Below are positions 13,085 through 24,990 of a stretch of 64,000 nt of DNA, piece by piece. Positions within the stretch are counted from its first letter, which is position 1; each line of letters starts with the position of its first letter. The stretch lies in NCBI RefSeq assembly GCF_000687475.1, contig NC_057318.1, forward strand, positions 4,774,001-4,838,000, read 5' to 3'. The stretch is from Ustilaginoidea virens (taxonomy: Eukaryota > Ascomycota > Sordariomycetes > Hypocreales > Clavicipitaceae). Position numbers and translations under genes: made by a program. The notes under the pieces are model-generated. The model was not told the origin of the DNA. It was given only the letters and a program-made list of their open reading frames with translations, and ran no database searches.

Positions 13085-15407
13085 AGCAGCCCCGAGATAG
13101 CTAGCGTTGCAACAGACTCACTCAATCGGGTGGTGGCAACGACACCACCACGCGCCGAGTACCTAGATCCAGTCGTCGTCTTGGGCTGCCAGCGGCATGC
13201 GGCGTGCTTCTGATCGATGCAACCCCTTCTCGTCGCAGTGAGTCAACGCTTGCTTGGATGACGCATCCTGTGAAACTGGGCAAAAGGAAACACAAAACGG
13301 GAAAAAAAGAAGAGAGGAAACGCCAAGTTGCCACATCCCCAAGACAACAGTGCTCCGTAGGTGATCCTGATCATCGGAGCCTTTTCTAATCATCGGAGTA
13401 CCACACGATTTCACCATCTGGAGTGTGCTGGGGAGCAACCACTGACCGAGACCATACCCCTGGCTCGGGGCGAGAGTCAAGAGCCAAGCGCGCAGGCGAT
13501 TTCCCGCTAGAGACCAAGACATGTGGGATATCGGGATATCCTGGTCCAGCAATGGCATGAGCCGAACCGACGGCAAGATCTGGTTCTCAGGTCGAGATGG
13601 ACCAAGATCGATCTGGCGCTAAGGAAAGCCCCCAGCCAAGGGCGCTGCTGCCCGCGCGCCCCTGCGCCCCTGCGCCCCTCCCGACTGAAGCTCTTCAACA
13701 CGCCCTCTAGAGTACCAGACCTCGCCGTACGTGTTTGCAGCCAATTTAACATGTTATGGTGCTGAAAATCATCTGCCGCTGTATTTGATGCGATCGCGTG
13801 TGGGTCAAAGGGCGCCATGCTGGTTTGCAGAAAGCAGGATTCGGGTCATGATAAGTCGCTGCTGGCCGCCCAATCGATCGCTACAGCCAAAGCCGCCATG
13901 ACGAGCTGCGATGGATGGAATATGATTGAGCCTTTGAGATGCTGCCAATCCGATCAAGGACTTGCAGTTCGGTGAGCTTCCGTATGATGGATGACAAAGA
14001 GCTCTGCAGCATTCCAGGCTCCAGGCTCGGCACACGTAGATAGACCCGCCACGCTTGCGGCGCCGTGGGCACTTTTTCGCGCCGCCCGCCGCGCCAGCAG
14101 GAGGCATCGGAGGGAACAATGGAGGGCCGATGGAGGGCGACGGGCGTGTCGACAAGACGCCAGCCACAAGTGGGTGGGTTGGTTTCTGCCCAGGTATCCA
14201 GGCGGAAAGTTATTCGCAGCTGTGATGACGCTTGTGAGCTGGCATTTGCTTGTGGAATAAGCGGATCGGGCATCACTAGGCGTGGGGATACCTACATACC
14301 TTACCTACCTACCTAAGGTACGTACGTAGAAGACAATGCAAACAAGCATCTGCATAGATCCGGTCCGGACACTCTGGTCACTGGCGCACGTCGATGCGCC
14401 AAGCAATTCGCAATCACAAGGTCAAAAAGGTGCGCTTAGTACTCCGTACCTGAGCAAGCACATCCAAGCTGCGGGGGGCTTCAGCAGAATCCGCAGACAA
14501 GTGCAGGTTTGTGGCAGGGATGCGTCGATCTGACATCCTGATCATCGCATGCAAGCTTGTCCCACCCCTTCCTTGCCTTGGATCGTGCGTGAATGCAGGT
14601 CGGGGTTTTACGGAGCGGAAACCGTCATACGGTGGGAGACAGGTTGGAAACCGTTGGCTATGCTCCACAAAAAGACGCAGAAGGGGAGGGAAAGAAAGAA
14701 AAGAAGACATGGGCAAAAGAAAGAAGGGGAGAAAAGGCAAGGATTTGGGGGGGGGGAATCGATGAAATTCCCCGAAACATCCAGTCAACTCTTGGGCTGC
14801 AACCTTCGGCGCTGTCAAGGGGGGGAAGGGGGGTAAGGGGGGGCCAAACCCTGACTCCCCTTTGCCCTTTGTAATGTTACTGTACATACATGCATGTACT
14901 GATCCGTAGGTGCCTGGCGTTTGCGTTGGGGGTTGCGTTGGGAATGGACATGGACATTGATGGATATGTTTGCAACCCCCCAGGGCCACCAATAACAGTG
15001 GAGGCCTGGGCAGTTGCCAGCCAGCATCCAGCGGCAGGTGCAGCTGGCCTGGGGTGCAGGCAGGTAGAGACCAGACTGGATCTGGATTGATCAGACCAGA
15101 CTCCAGCTCCAGGAAGAGGGGCGGGCCAACTCGTCGTCCAATCACCCGGCCGTTGACTTGACGCCCAACAGGCTGACAGATCTTGGTGCCCTTTTTATTT
15201 CTTTCCTTCCATATTCTCTGCAGCTGAAGCTTCTTTCCTCTCGACCTTGACGCTAGTTTTTCCGCCCTCGCATCTTCTCGTTCGAGTTTCGGTCAGGCAG
15301 CACGATATCGATAACCACGATACACAGAGACCCGTTCGTTTGCGCGTTATCCTGATGGACTCCAAGCCAAAAGTCGTCTCCTCCAACTTTGACATATCGA
15401 GTACGAA

Positions 15408-15466
15408 AGTACAGTACGAAAAAGTACGAAAAGTACGAAAAGTACGAAAAGTACGAAAAGTACCCA
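15408..15466. repeat. GTACGAAAA tandem repeat
   Basis: Roughly six copies of a 9-10 base unit containing GTACGAAA, about 600 bases upstream of the mannosidase start codon. A small open frame beginning with ATG at 15355 reads through it, but encodes only the repeat and nothing recognisable. Confidence 0.85.
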
Positions 15467-16037
15467 ACCGAGTTAGGTACCTTACTTCTCTCCACAACTC
15501 GCGTCTTGCCAGCCTCCACTTTGGGCATCTTTTCAACGGAAAACAAGTGGTCCAGGGTGTCCAGGGTAAGTCCAGACTCCGGGCATAGTTCAAAAGTGCA
15601 AAAACCGCCGTTCTACGGTTGTAACTTTGTTACCCACACCCACGCGCCCGCCACCTTTCATACGCCACAGTTCCGTCAAGCTCCAGTCTTTATCCTCGGG
15701 CGGTGGCGCCCGATGATGACAACTGTTAAAACTTGATACGATGGCGTCGGTCGCAACAACAGCCAGAGCCCAGTCTGGACCTTGCACGACAATCTCTGTC
15801 GGCGCATAGCAGATGAGCGGTTGAAGGGAAGGCCAAGTTCCGTCTCCCCCCTTCCCATGTTCGCGCATGCCTAGCCGAAACCAACCCTGACTGCGGCTTG
15901 AGCTTGAGCGCTGGGGAGCCCCCGACGTTTCTTCCCATCCCTTCTTCGCATCCCACAAAGCGCAGGCAGCCAGGCAGGGACGACGACGACGTCGACCGTT
16001 ACATCATCTATTTCCATGACGACCTCGATAGGACAGA

Positions 16038-19000
16038 ATGCTCTTGGCTGCGTCTCTCTGGACGGCCTTGCTGCTGCCCTGGTCCGCAACATGTATGCGT
16101 GCCGATCATCTCGCACGCCTGCGCCAGGACACTGTCGACATGTTCTATCACGGCTTCAGCAACTACATGAAACATGCCTTTCCTGAAGATGAGGTACGGC
16201 AAATACCCGAGTGTTGATGCCCCTTACCCCCCCCCCGGGGAAGTCCCGGGGAGGTAATTCCAAGCAGATTGCCATGGTGGCGAAGGAGCTGACCGCAAAC
16301 CTGCTTCCTGTAGCTGCGCCCTCTAACTTGCGGCGCCTTGACTCGAGATCGCAATGATGCGACCCGGATAGAGCTTAATGATGCCCTGGGAAACTATTCC
16401 CTCACTTTGATTGACAGCTTGTCCACGCTGGCCGTTTTGGCTGGCGGACCCCAGGATGGGTCTTACACGGGACCAAAAGCACTAAGCGACTTCCAAGATG
16501 GAATAGCCCAGTTCGTCCTCCACTATGGCGACGGCAGGCGCGGTCCGTCCGGCGCCGGGACGCGGGCTAGGGGTTTCGATCTCGACAGCAAGGTCCAGGT
16601 TTTTGAAACAGTTATTAGGGGCCTGGGCGGCCTGCTGAGCGCCCACTTGTTCGCTGTCGGGGAACTGCCCATCACGGGGTACCATCCTCAGCCTCTGGCC
16701 GCTGGTGTCGAGAGCGACGACCCTCTGGAACTTCCGCCGATCGCGTGGCCAAACGGCTTCAAGTACGACGGTCAGCTTCTCAGGCTTGCTCTCGACCTCG
16801 CAGAGAGACTTCTCCCGGCCTTCTACAGCAGGACCGGGATTCCCTATCCGCGGGTAAATCTACGGACCGGCATTCCCTTCTACACCAACTCGCCTCTGCA
16901 CCGAGATTCTGCTGCACCCGGTGGGCAAGACGAACGGGCTGAAATCACGGAAACTTGTAGTGCTGGCGCCGGGAGTCTCACCCTCGAGTTTACCGTCCTC
17001 AGCCGGCTGAGCGGCGACCCGAGATTCGAGCACGCCGCCAAAAGGGCCTTTTGGGAGGTCTGGCGCCGGAGGAGCGAGATCGGGCTGATTGGCAACGGCA
17101 TCGACGCTGAGCGAGGCTTTTGGATCGGGCCTCACTCCGGCATTGGCGCCGGCATGGACAGCTTTTTCGAATACGCCTTCAAGAGCCACGTCCTCCTGTC
17201 CGGACAGGAAGCGCCAAACGCGGCGAGGTCGCCCAACCGAAGCACCAGCACGAGCTGGCTGGACCCCAACTCCCTCCACGACCCCCTGCCGCCCGAGATG
17301 CACTCGTCGGATGCGTTTCTGCAGGCGTGGCACGAAGCCCACGCGTCGGTGAAGCGCCACATCTACACCAACAGAAGCCACTTTCCCTACTACTCCAACT
17401 CGCACCGCGCCACGGGCCAGCCGTACACCATGTGGATCGACAGCCTGGGCGCCTTTTACCCGGGCCTGCTCGCTCTCGCGGGCGAGGTGGAGGAAGCCAT
17501 CGAGGCCAACCTCGTGTACACGGCCCTGTGGACGCGATACTCTGCGCTGCCCGAGAGATGGTCCATTCGAGAAAACAACGTCGAGCCAGGCATTGGCTGG
17601 TGGCCGGGCCGGCCCGAGTTTATCGAGTCGACGTACCACATTTACAGGGCGACCGGCGATCCTTGGTATCTCCACGTCGGCGAGATGGTGCTCAAGGACA
17701 TCAGGCGCCGCTGCTACGCCCCGTGCGGCTGGGCGGGCTTGCAAGACGTCCGCACCGGGGAAAAGCAAAATCGCATGGAGAGCTTCTTCCTGGGCGAGAC
17801 GACCAAGTACATGTATCTCTTGTTCGACCCGGACCATGCCCTAAACAGCCTCGACGCACCATACGTCTTTACAACCGAAGGGCACCCTCTGGTCATACCC
17901 AGGAAGAAGGGAAAGGGGGCACGCCAGGCACGCCAGTCGGCCAAGATGGGCCAAGCCGCTCGCGACAAGGGCGTCTCCGTCACGTACCGCAAGGAGGACT
18001 TCACAAACACATGCCCAGCACCAGCGCCCGTGGAGGAACCCCTGACGGGGTCTTCCACAGCCGCCAGGAGGGACTTGTTTGCAGTGTCGCGATTCACCAA
18101 CCTCTACAACACGCCCAACAACCACGGCCCGATGCAGCAGGTCCTCGTCCACGACAACAAGAAGGGTCTCGTGACCAAGTACCGCGCCGCTTCGAACCAC
18201 AGCATCTTCCCCTGGACGCTGCCGCCGACCATGCTGCCCCCCAACGGCACCTGCGCGGCGCCCTTCCGACGCGTCATTTCCGCCATCGAGTTCCCCGCCG
18301 GCGACGCCGAGAGCTCGCTGCTGTCTCGGCTCGGCGCCTCGCTCGAGTGGTACACCTACCTCGGGCCGACGGTCAAGAACCTCGAGGGCCTGAGGCTGCA
18401 GCTGGAACAGGAGTTTAGCAGCGAGCACGGCGAGTACGTGTGGAAGATTACGCACGTCGGGAACACGCAGCTCGGTCGGCAGGAGACGGTCTTTTTCCAC
18501 GCCGAGCACGTGCGCCATTTCCGGGACGAGGTCTTTACGGCCATGCGACGCAAGGACGCTGTGGACATCCAGGTGCTGGTCAACGTGACGCCGCCGTCGC
18601 CGCCGCCGCCGCCGCCGCCGGCGCCACCAGCGCCACCACCGACAAACTTGTCCACGTTGCTCGCGTTGCGTCCCCCGGAGCACCCGTCGGCGCCTCCACA
18701 CCTCGGATCAGGCCTGCCCAACAACATGTTGCAGGGTCAGGACCGGGACCGGGACCAGGACAGCAACCTCCCTCCATCCGAGTCTCTTTTCAGAAACCTC
18801 CTCCGAGCAGTCACGTCCGTGTTCGACCCGTCCGAAACCGAATCCCCGGGGACCGAAGACGAGAACGCCCCGCGCACCGCCCTGCACACCTGGGAGGCGC
18901 TCGCGAGCGTCGGCCCCGGCGCCTACCCGCTGCCAGCCGTCGCGGACACCTGCCTCCCCGGCGGCCCGGCCTACAACTCCCGCGACCCCGTCAGCAACTT

Positions 19001-19436
19001 CCCCTGGAGGTCCGTCTACCTCGCCGACCGGGGCTGCGACTCCCCGCTTCCCGAGTCCGCCCCCAAGGAGCACCAGGTCATCGTCTTCCGCCGAGGCGGG
19101 TGCTCCTTCAGCCACAAGATCAAAAACGTCCCCGCCTTTTTCCCCGACAGGAACTCGCTGCAGCTCGTCCTGGTGCTGGACGAGGCCGACGACGGCGACG
19201 GCGACGGCGACGACGACGCCGCCGACCACAACGGCCGGCAGCTTCCCCGGCCGCTGCTGGAAACGGAGCAGCTTACGCCCAAGGGAATGAAGAGGCTGCA
19301 TGGCGTGCCGCTGGTGCTGCTGCGAGTCGGCAAGGGCGGGTACGGCCTTTTCGAAAACGCGCTGGCTGTGGGCATGAGAAGGAAATACACCATGCATAGC
19401 CAAGGGCTCATCATTGACAACGCCCTTGTCTTGTAG
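16038..19436 (+). CDS. EDEM/Mnl1-like GH47 alpha-1,2-mannosidase with PA domain
   Basis: Exons 16038-16193 and 16314-19436 (120-bp intron, GTACGG/GTAG) give 1092 residues. A hydrophobic signal peptide is followed by a GH47 catalytic domain at about 33-580. It contains the family blocks DMFYHGFSNYMKHAFPEDE, LGNYSLTLIDSLSTL, GAGSLTLEF, IGAGMDSFFEY, RPEFIESTYHIYRATGDPWY and the calcium-binding TTEGHPL. A protease-associated (PA) domain follows at about 945-1075 (VIVFRRGGCSFSHKI). Proteins of this type trim mannose from misfolded glycoproteins in the ER lumen so that ERAD lectins can recognise them. The 3' half carries a poly-proline run near residue 810 and an Asp/Gly tract near 1000, both encoded by trinucleotide repeats. 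No HDEL-like tail is present, so ER retention must use another route. The EDEM/Mnl family call is firm; which paralogue (Mnl1/Htm1 or EDEM3-like) is less sure. Confidence 0.92.
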
Positions 19437-20359
19437 GAGGCGATGGCTTGAGGAGGTTTTGGGGAACCAAGCCCAGCAGACTCTTTGAATGTACATGACA
19501 ATACTCACCATCATCACCATCATCACCATCATCGCCATCACCACCATCACCACCATCACCACCATCACCACCATCACCACCATCACCACCATCATCACCA
19601 CCACCACCACATACATAGCGCAGGCGGATGACGTACTCTCCCAGTCCTTGTTGGAGGCGCCGCGACCAGAGTCAGCATCACGAGAGGAGCGTTTTGGATT
19701 CGTTATAGCTTGAGACACATCATGTTTTATACGGCGTTTAGATTCAGGTTTCTCTTGTTCCCATTATCAGCAACCAATAAATGTAAAAGATTTCTATCAA
19801 GATTCCATCAAATTCATTGAATGACATTGCGTGTTTTCATTTGCTGAACCGATCCCCCTTCCACATGCTCTTGAAAACTGGCTGTCATCGTCATGAAAAA
19901 AAGAAGGGGAAAAAAAAAAGGAATCCATGATTGGTTTCGTCTAGTTTTAGTATGCGTTGTGGCAGTGCCGCCTACATCACTGGCCTTGCGAGATTTCAAC
20001 TAGTGTGCAGCTTCTTGAACGTTTCGTCTATAAGTTTACAAGGGGCAAGGGAGAACAGTATAAATAAAAACAAAAGGTACAAAATCGGCCTCCCAAAGTA
20101 CTGCAACAAAATGTTGGAAAAAAAAAAAAAAACTTTTCATCTCGAGAAAAGAGATCCAAACGCGATCCAACATATTTTTTCAAAGTCCACACAGGTCGAT
20201 AACCAAAGAGGCGTATTATCCGAGGATACGCATCTTCATTCGAGTGCAATAATTCTAGAGTCGCATGCAGTAAGAGTCGCTATCAAGTGTAACATGCGAA
20301 TATATCGGGCCGGCTCGTCGTTGCAAGGGCAAGTGCATCAGAGACTTTCGGCAAGGAGT
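19437..20359. other. Convergent 3' spacer
   Basis: Tail-to-tail region between the mannosidase and APRT. It holds a CAY-type microsatellite, an AATAAA-like signal near 19777 (usable by the + strand gene) and two A-rich tracts. No gene is recognised. Confidence 0.7.
19500..19613. repeat. (CAT/CAC)n trinucleotide repeat
   Basis: More than 100 bases of ATCACC/ACCACC units just after the mannosidase stop codon, probably inside its 3' UTR. It gives a long Thr/Ile or Val/Met shadow frame on each strand. Confidence 0.95.
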
Positions 20360-21136
20360 TCAACAATCGTCCAGAAGAATAGCGGTAGGCGCTCCACCGA
20401 GCTTTTCACGACCATTAAGACCGGGGATTTCGAAAATGAACAGATAGCCTATCACCTGGCCCTTGAGCTCGGTGGCGAGATCAGCAGCCGCTTTGGCCGA
20501 ACCTCCTAATGCGAGAGATGTGGTAAGCTGTGGTTCCTTTTTTTTTTTTTTTTTCCTCTGCCTCCCGTGACGACGACTAAATCCAGCAGTTGGTTCTTGG
20601 CGGTTCTTGTTCTTACCAGTGGCAATGATGTCGTCCACAATCAGGACCCTTTGGCCTTCCTTGATGGCATCCTGCTGCATTTCGAAATAATCTTTGCCGT
20701 ACTCCTTGACGTACTCCGCCGTGACACAGGGTCCGGGAAGCTTTCCCTTCTTTCTGACGGCAGCAAAACCAAGCCCGAGTCGCAGGGCAAGACCAGGGCC
20801 AAAGAGAAAGCCACGGGCATCGAGTCCAACAATTACATCAGGCTTGTTGCCGGCAAAGGTCTGTGTAATCTGCATCTCAAGGGCGGACAGGAGAGTAGCA
20901 TGGGCGTCCGGGTTGGCGAACAAGGGCATGATATCAATAAAGTCAACGCCGGGGATCGGGAAGTTGGGAAACTCGCGAAGATTGTTGCGCAAGCTCATCT
21001 TAGCACTGGCGAGTTGGGTGGTGGTGGAGGCGGCGGCGGGGGGCTGTCGTCCCGCGGCATCCTGGGTAGCTGATGAAGTGCTTGTCTGAGTATTGGACGA
21101 CAGATTGGAAGTGAGGTTTGGTGGAGGCGCCGTCAT
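20360..21136 (-). CDS. APT1: Adenine phosphoribosyltransferase
   Basis: Exons (complement) 21136-20617 and 20505-20360, with a 111-bp intron (GTAAGA donor, ATTAG acceptor), give 221 residues. The enzyme makes AMP from adenine and PRPP in purine salvage. Seen: NFPIPGVDFIDIMPLF, IVGLDARGFLFGP, VRKKGKLPGPC and the PRPP-binding loop VLIVDDIIATGGSA (about 164-177), which is interrupted by the intron exactly after ATG and restored by splicing. The core from Met47 (MSLRNNLREF) has the usual length of about 175 residues. The first 46 residues are Ser/Thr/Pro/Gln-rich and extra to the family. Translation may start at Met47, or the extension may be a targeting or disordered region. A minisatellite-rich region lies just upstream. 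Confidence 0.93.
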   Translation of the reverse strand: MTAPPPNLTSNLSSNTQTSTSSATQDAAGRQPPAAASTTTQLASAKMSLRNNLREFPNFPIPGVDFIDIMPLFANPDAHATLLSALEMQITQTFAGNKPDVIVGLDARGFLFGPGLALRLGLGFAAVRKKGKLPGPCVTAEYVKEYGKDYFEMQQDAIKEGQRVLIVDDIIATGKNKNRQEPTAGFSRRHGRQRKKKKKKEPQLTTSLALGGSAKAAADLATELKGQVIGYLFIFEIPGLNGREKLGGAPTAILLDDC

Positions 21137-21281
21137 TGTGAGGGGGGAAGAAGGGCGGAAGGGAAGAAAAGGAGGAAAACCCGGCGGGATTTGGAATCGA
21201 GCAGACGGAAAAGAGGAAAAGGTCGAGAAGCAAGCAGGCAGGCGTGCGTGCGTACAAGCTGGAGGAGTGCGCGGCGAGGAT

Positions 21282-21328
21282 GGCAGGCGGCAGGCGGCAG
21301 GCGGCAGGCAGGCAGGTAGTAGGTGGCG

Positions 21329-21385
<57 letters not shown>

Positions 21386-21455
21386 TAGGTAGGTGGTAGT
21401 TGGCAGCTGGCAGTTGACAGCTGGTAGGTGGTAGGTGGTAGGTGGTAGGTGTAGG
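21282..21455. repeat. GGCAGGC/GGTAGGC minisatellite
   Basis: About 170 bases of drifting 7-base units (GGCAGGC to GGTAGGC to GGTAGGT), centred about 230 bases upstream of the APRT start codon. A shorter array of the same unit lies at 22260-22311. Confidence 0.9.
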
Positions 21456-22259
21456 TCAATGTCTGGCGTGAATTTCTGGTGGGATAACTATCAATTGGGG
21501 AGGCGCAGCCGGTTACTCCGGTGTTCCGGGCAAGACGTGCCTTGGTGGCGAGGGCGCAAGGCGCAGGCGCAGGCGGGGGCCATGAGGCGGGTGTGGCCCG
21601 GCACGCAGGAGCCAGCAGAGCACATGGAACATGGAACACGACGGACAATTTCGTTGCTTGGCCAGGGCAGGGGCCGTTGGTCAGGGCCAGCCAAGTAAGA
21701 AAAAAAAAAGATGGTTTGGTGGGGGAGGCGAAACAGAAGAGTCTGGTGGGAGGGGGCGGGGAAAGGGGGCGGGGGAAGAGCCGGGGGTGGTGGGGGGGGA
21801 GGGGGGGGTGTTGAAAATGTGAGAGGCAGGAGGTTCCTAGTACAAGAGGCTACGTGCCTCTCTGTAAGAAGTATGCATCCACGGTACTCCGTATGTATGT
21901 ACTGTACCCACCTCAGGCTAAGTCCCAGGTTCCTAGGTCCTGAGCCCACTGTGAGTTACGGGTGTGTCAGGACAAAGAGCCTCCCCCTTGCCCTTGCGAA
22001 AGCTGCTAATGCCGATGACGGATATTGATTGACGAGCGAGATGACAAAAATTTTCTCAGCAACGTACCTCCTGAAAAAAATAAAGTACCTACCTCTAACC
22101 TTAGGTACCTATATATCTATTCAATGATAACTCATGGTTGAGCAAGCGCGGGTTCTGCCGGCCCCGTGGGGTGAGAACGAGAGCCATCATCAACACACAC
22201 AGCGCAGGCAAGCGCGATCGGGGGGGGGGCAAGGGCCCCAAAGACACACACAGGTCAAC

Positions 22260-22311
22260 TGGCAGGTGGCAGGTGGCAGGCGGCAGGCGGCAGGCAGCAG
22301 GCGGCAGGCTC
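22260..22311. repeat. GGCAGGT/GGCAGGC minisatellite, second copy
   Basis: Seven or so 7-base units of the same type as the array at 21282-21455, in the same orientation about 900 bases further on. Confidence 0.88.
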
Positions 22312-24756
22312 TACGCGTTGGCCGATTTAGGAGTCGCCGAGGGCTAGAATCCAAGTCCCATCATGATGCTGAACCCATCGTCAATCACCGCCCATCACCG
22401 TCAACCAACCGTCAACGTGCCCTTTACTTTTGACGGGTTCAGGGAAAGAACCAAGCGCCGATACGACTCATGTCACGGGTAGGGAACCATTTCCCTGGCA
22501 ATGATAAGAACTACGGCAATCTCCATCCAGGCCTTTCACGTCGTCCTCTTTCTGCAACACCCGGGCAACGTATACGGAGTACCGAGATAGGTAGCCAAAC
22601 AAGAGATGCAGAACCCATCGGCTGAGCCAATTAATAGGTATGGTACCGTACCGTGCAGAATCCCACAGCCCCCCTTCCCCTTGGTGAGGTTGGATCTGAT
22701 CTCCACCGAGCCTTGCTCCGACTCTTTGTTTCAGAATAACACAAATTTCTCACCCACCCTCGCCCTCGGGCCTCGACTGCAAGACGAGTACATTTTACGA
22801 TGTTGGGAGCCATGTGCGCAAAGAACGCTGTCCATTGTCATTTGTCCACCCAGATGCCTACAGATAGCCTACTGCCTACTGCTTACTGCCGGCTTGCGGA
22901 CTGCAGCTACTCTGCAGCTACTCTGCAGCTACTCTGCGGGGCACAAATCCCCCTCGACGAGGACGAGTGACGCGTCTTGTCAAACCCGGAAACGCACGCG
23001 TGCGAGGGGGCGTGTACCAGGAGCAGCAAGGGGCCGCAGGGAAGCACTTCTAGCAGTGGCTGCTTCGCGGCCACTTTATTGCGTGGATCCAAGAGGCAAA
23101 ATTTAAATCGTCGTTGCGTGCTTTGTGCTTTGGTCAGTCAAGGTTACCCATTGGCCAAGTGTCGATGGCGCTAAGAGAATCATAAGAGATTTACAAAGTC
23201 GACATGCGCTGCAAAGTCTTGTTTTGCCGGATGTTGCGGAAACGCTTGAGGATGACAGGCGAGCAAAGTAAAGTTCGCGGCATCCCAGGTCTATCTTATC
23301 TATACAGGTCCTTTCCAGTCCATGGCTCCGGTGGAGTGCACCAGATCAAGACGCTGACGTGCTGCTCTAGCGGCCGCGGTTGCCATGTCGCGCGTTCCTT
23401 GTGACCTGACTAGGACTGACTTGTGTTGATGGCGGCGAGTAATGCAGCCTCTTTTCTCCCTCGGTCTCGGTCTCTGTCTCCGTCTCTCTCTAATGACTTT
23501 TTTTTTTTTTTTTCGCCCTTTAATTTTTCGTCTTTTCTTCTTTCCTTTCTCTTTTCTTTCTCCCCCTTTCTCCCTTTTTTTCTTCCTTTTCCCTTTCCTT
23601 CAATGCGTTAACGAGGCATTTAGTCATCTCAGCTTGGTCGAACAAATTAATCTAAACTCCCGGGTCGGTCGGTGCCAAGAAGCGTGACCTGGGTTTAGAC
23701 GGCAGCACACGATACTAATCTGTCATCTTGCCTTGGCTTTGATTAGTGAAGGAAGTAGTGTGAAATCAGCCGACAAAATAGAGTGCTCTAGCTTCACCTA
23801 TTCCAGCCAGCAATAAGACGCCGAAGAAAACCGCTTGGTTACATTTGCACGAGGCTGAGTCTTAGGGGCTTCTTACACTGCCCGGTTAATTTGTAGCATC
23901 GTCGATGCACCGTTGCACTTATATTTCTACAGTATTTGTGTTTCTTGGACAAATGCCCTGACCCAAGTACTCATCCCATTCCCCTAGGTCAGGCTCCGGG
24001 GGCGGCAAATCCCCATGTGATGCCAGGAACGAGCAAGACAATGCCATCTCACGCACCGGGTCTGTGAATATCCGTACAGCACACGTCGACATGGCACAGT
24101 GCATGGGCTCATCCGCAAACGCTAAATACGCAACGCAGAGCTACGGGTCCACGGCAGCACAAGATGTCAAAACGCGGAAAGAGCCCACAAAGCTCCTATC
24201 GCGCGGACGGCTTCCGCTTGCCAGCTGGTCCTATCCCGCTCGGCCGGGATACGCGACGTTGGACAAGCTCCTCAGAGTCGTGACGAAGACTTTCGAGCAT
24301 TCGCTCCATGTTCACCCAAAGTACAAAAGCTGGGGACTACGTAGCAGCTTTGCAGGGTGGTCAAGACGACAAGGGCAACTAATTATATCCCAACGAGAAT
24401 CAAGCGATTCTACGGGCCAAGAGACAGTAAAACGAGCTGCGGCCCGGCCCAGAGCCCAAGTCCGCAGTCGCACAGCATCGCCGACTGATGAAGAAGAGAA
24501 GAGAAAGCAGAAGAAGAAAAAAACGAATCCCGATAGTAACCCAACACCAATTATTGCCATGTCCGTCCCATGCAAAACGTGCTGCTCCAGAAAAAGCAAC
24601 TATAAATCTGCTTGATAGCCAAGATCCACCGCCCTCCTCCCCAAAAGCCTGGGCACGAAGACTTTAGAAATCCGGGCTGGGGCCTTGTCTTTATGCTCGC
24701 TGTGCAACGTTGAATAAGTTGAATAAGGAAGTGTCCGGGGGGGGGTGATAATGAAT

Positions 24757-24757
<1 letters not shown>

Positions 24758-24800
<43 letters not shown>

Positions 24801-24806
24801 AAAGAA

Positions 24807-24837
<31 letters not shown>

Positions 24838-24840
24838 AAA
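24758..24840. repeat. Poly-A tract followed by (GAA)n
   Basis: About 38 consecutive A residues, then about ten GAA units, 150-230 bases downstream of the stop codon of the minus-strand membrane protein gene. On that gene's strand it reads (TTC)n then poly-T. Confidence 0.93.
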
Positions 24841-24990
24841 GCAGGTGGGGGGTTGGGTTTGATGGATAGCAGAGAGAAGTAAGAGAGGATCCAAAACTGG
24901 GGAGACACACGCGGGCATGTCTGACTCATGCTTCCCCATGGTACTTTGTATGCCGTGTTCCTCCGCCGCAGAGTCTTGCACCGTCGCTGC

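Larger units (their letters stand above)
11963..16037. other. 4-kb spacer, no recognised gene
   Basis: This lies between the regulator's stop and the mannosidase start. I see no family resemblance in any frame. It holds an A-rich/GAAAGA tract, a 3-bp ATC repeat near 12380, a TACTCCGTA 9-mer (14440), CTACC repeats near 14290-14310 and a GTACGAAAA tandem array. The last several hundred bases before 16038 are probably promoter and leader of the mannosidase gene. Confidence 0.6.
21137..24990. other. 3.9-kb repeat-rich spacer, no recognised gene
   Basis: This includes the promoter of APRT (right after 21136) and the 3' flank of the membrane protein gene that stops at 24991. It contains GGTAGGC-type minisatellites, three CTGCAGCTACT repeats near 22903-22937, two TACGGAGTA/TACTCCGTA 9-mers (21885, 22573), a 100-base T/C tract (23500-23600) and poly-A. 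Two ATG-started open frames (22606-23106 and 24091-24615) show no family signature, and I do not call them as genes. Confidence 0.6.

Noticed and set aside
14414..15145. 243-codon frame, minus strand, rich in Pro and Phe
   Set aside because: Composition artefact of C/T-rich DNA, with no family resemblance.
17120..18418. 432-codon frame in another frame of the mannosidase exon
   Set aside because: Shadow of the GC-rich codon bias; the mannosidase frame carries all GH47 motifs.
22606..23106. 166-codon ATG-started frame
   Set aside because: Crosses the CTGCAGCTACT repeats and resembles nothing known; kept only as a note in the spacer entry.
24064..24615. 183-codon frame, plus strand, with Lys-rich C terminus
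   Set aside because: First in-frame ATG is at 24091, the tail comes from AAG repeats, and there is no domain.
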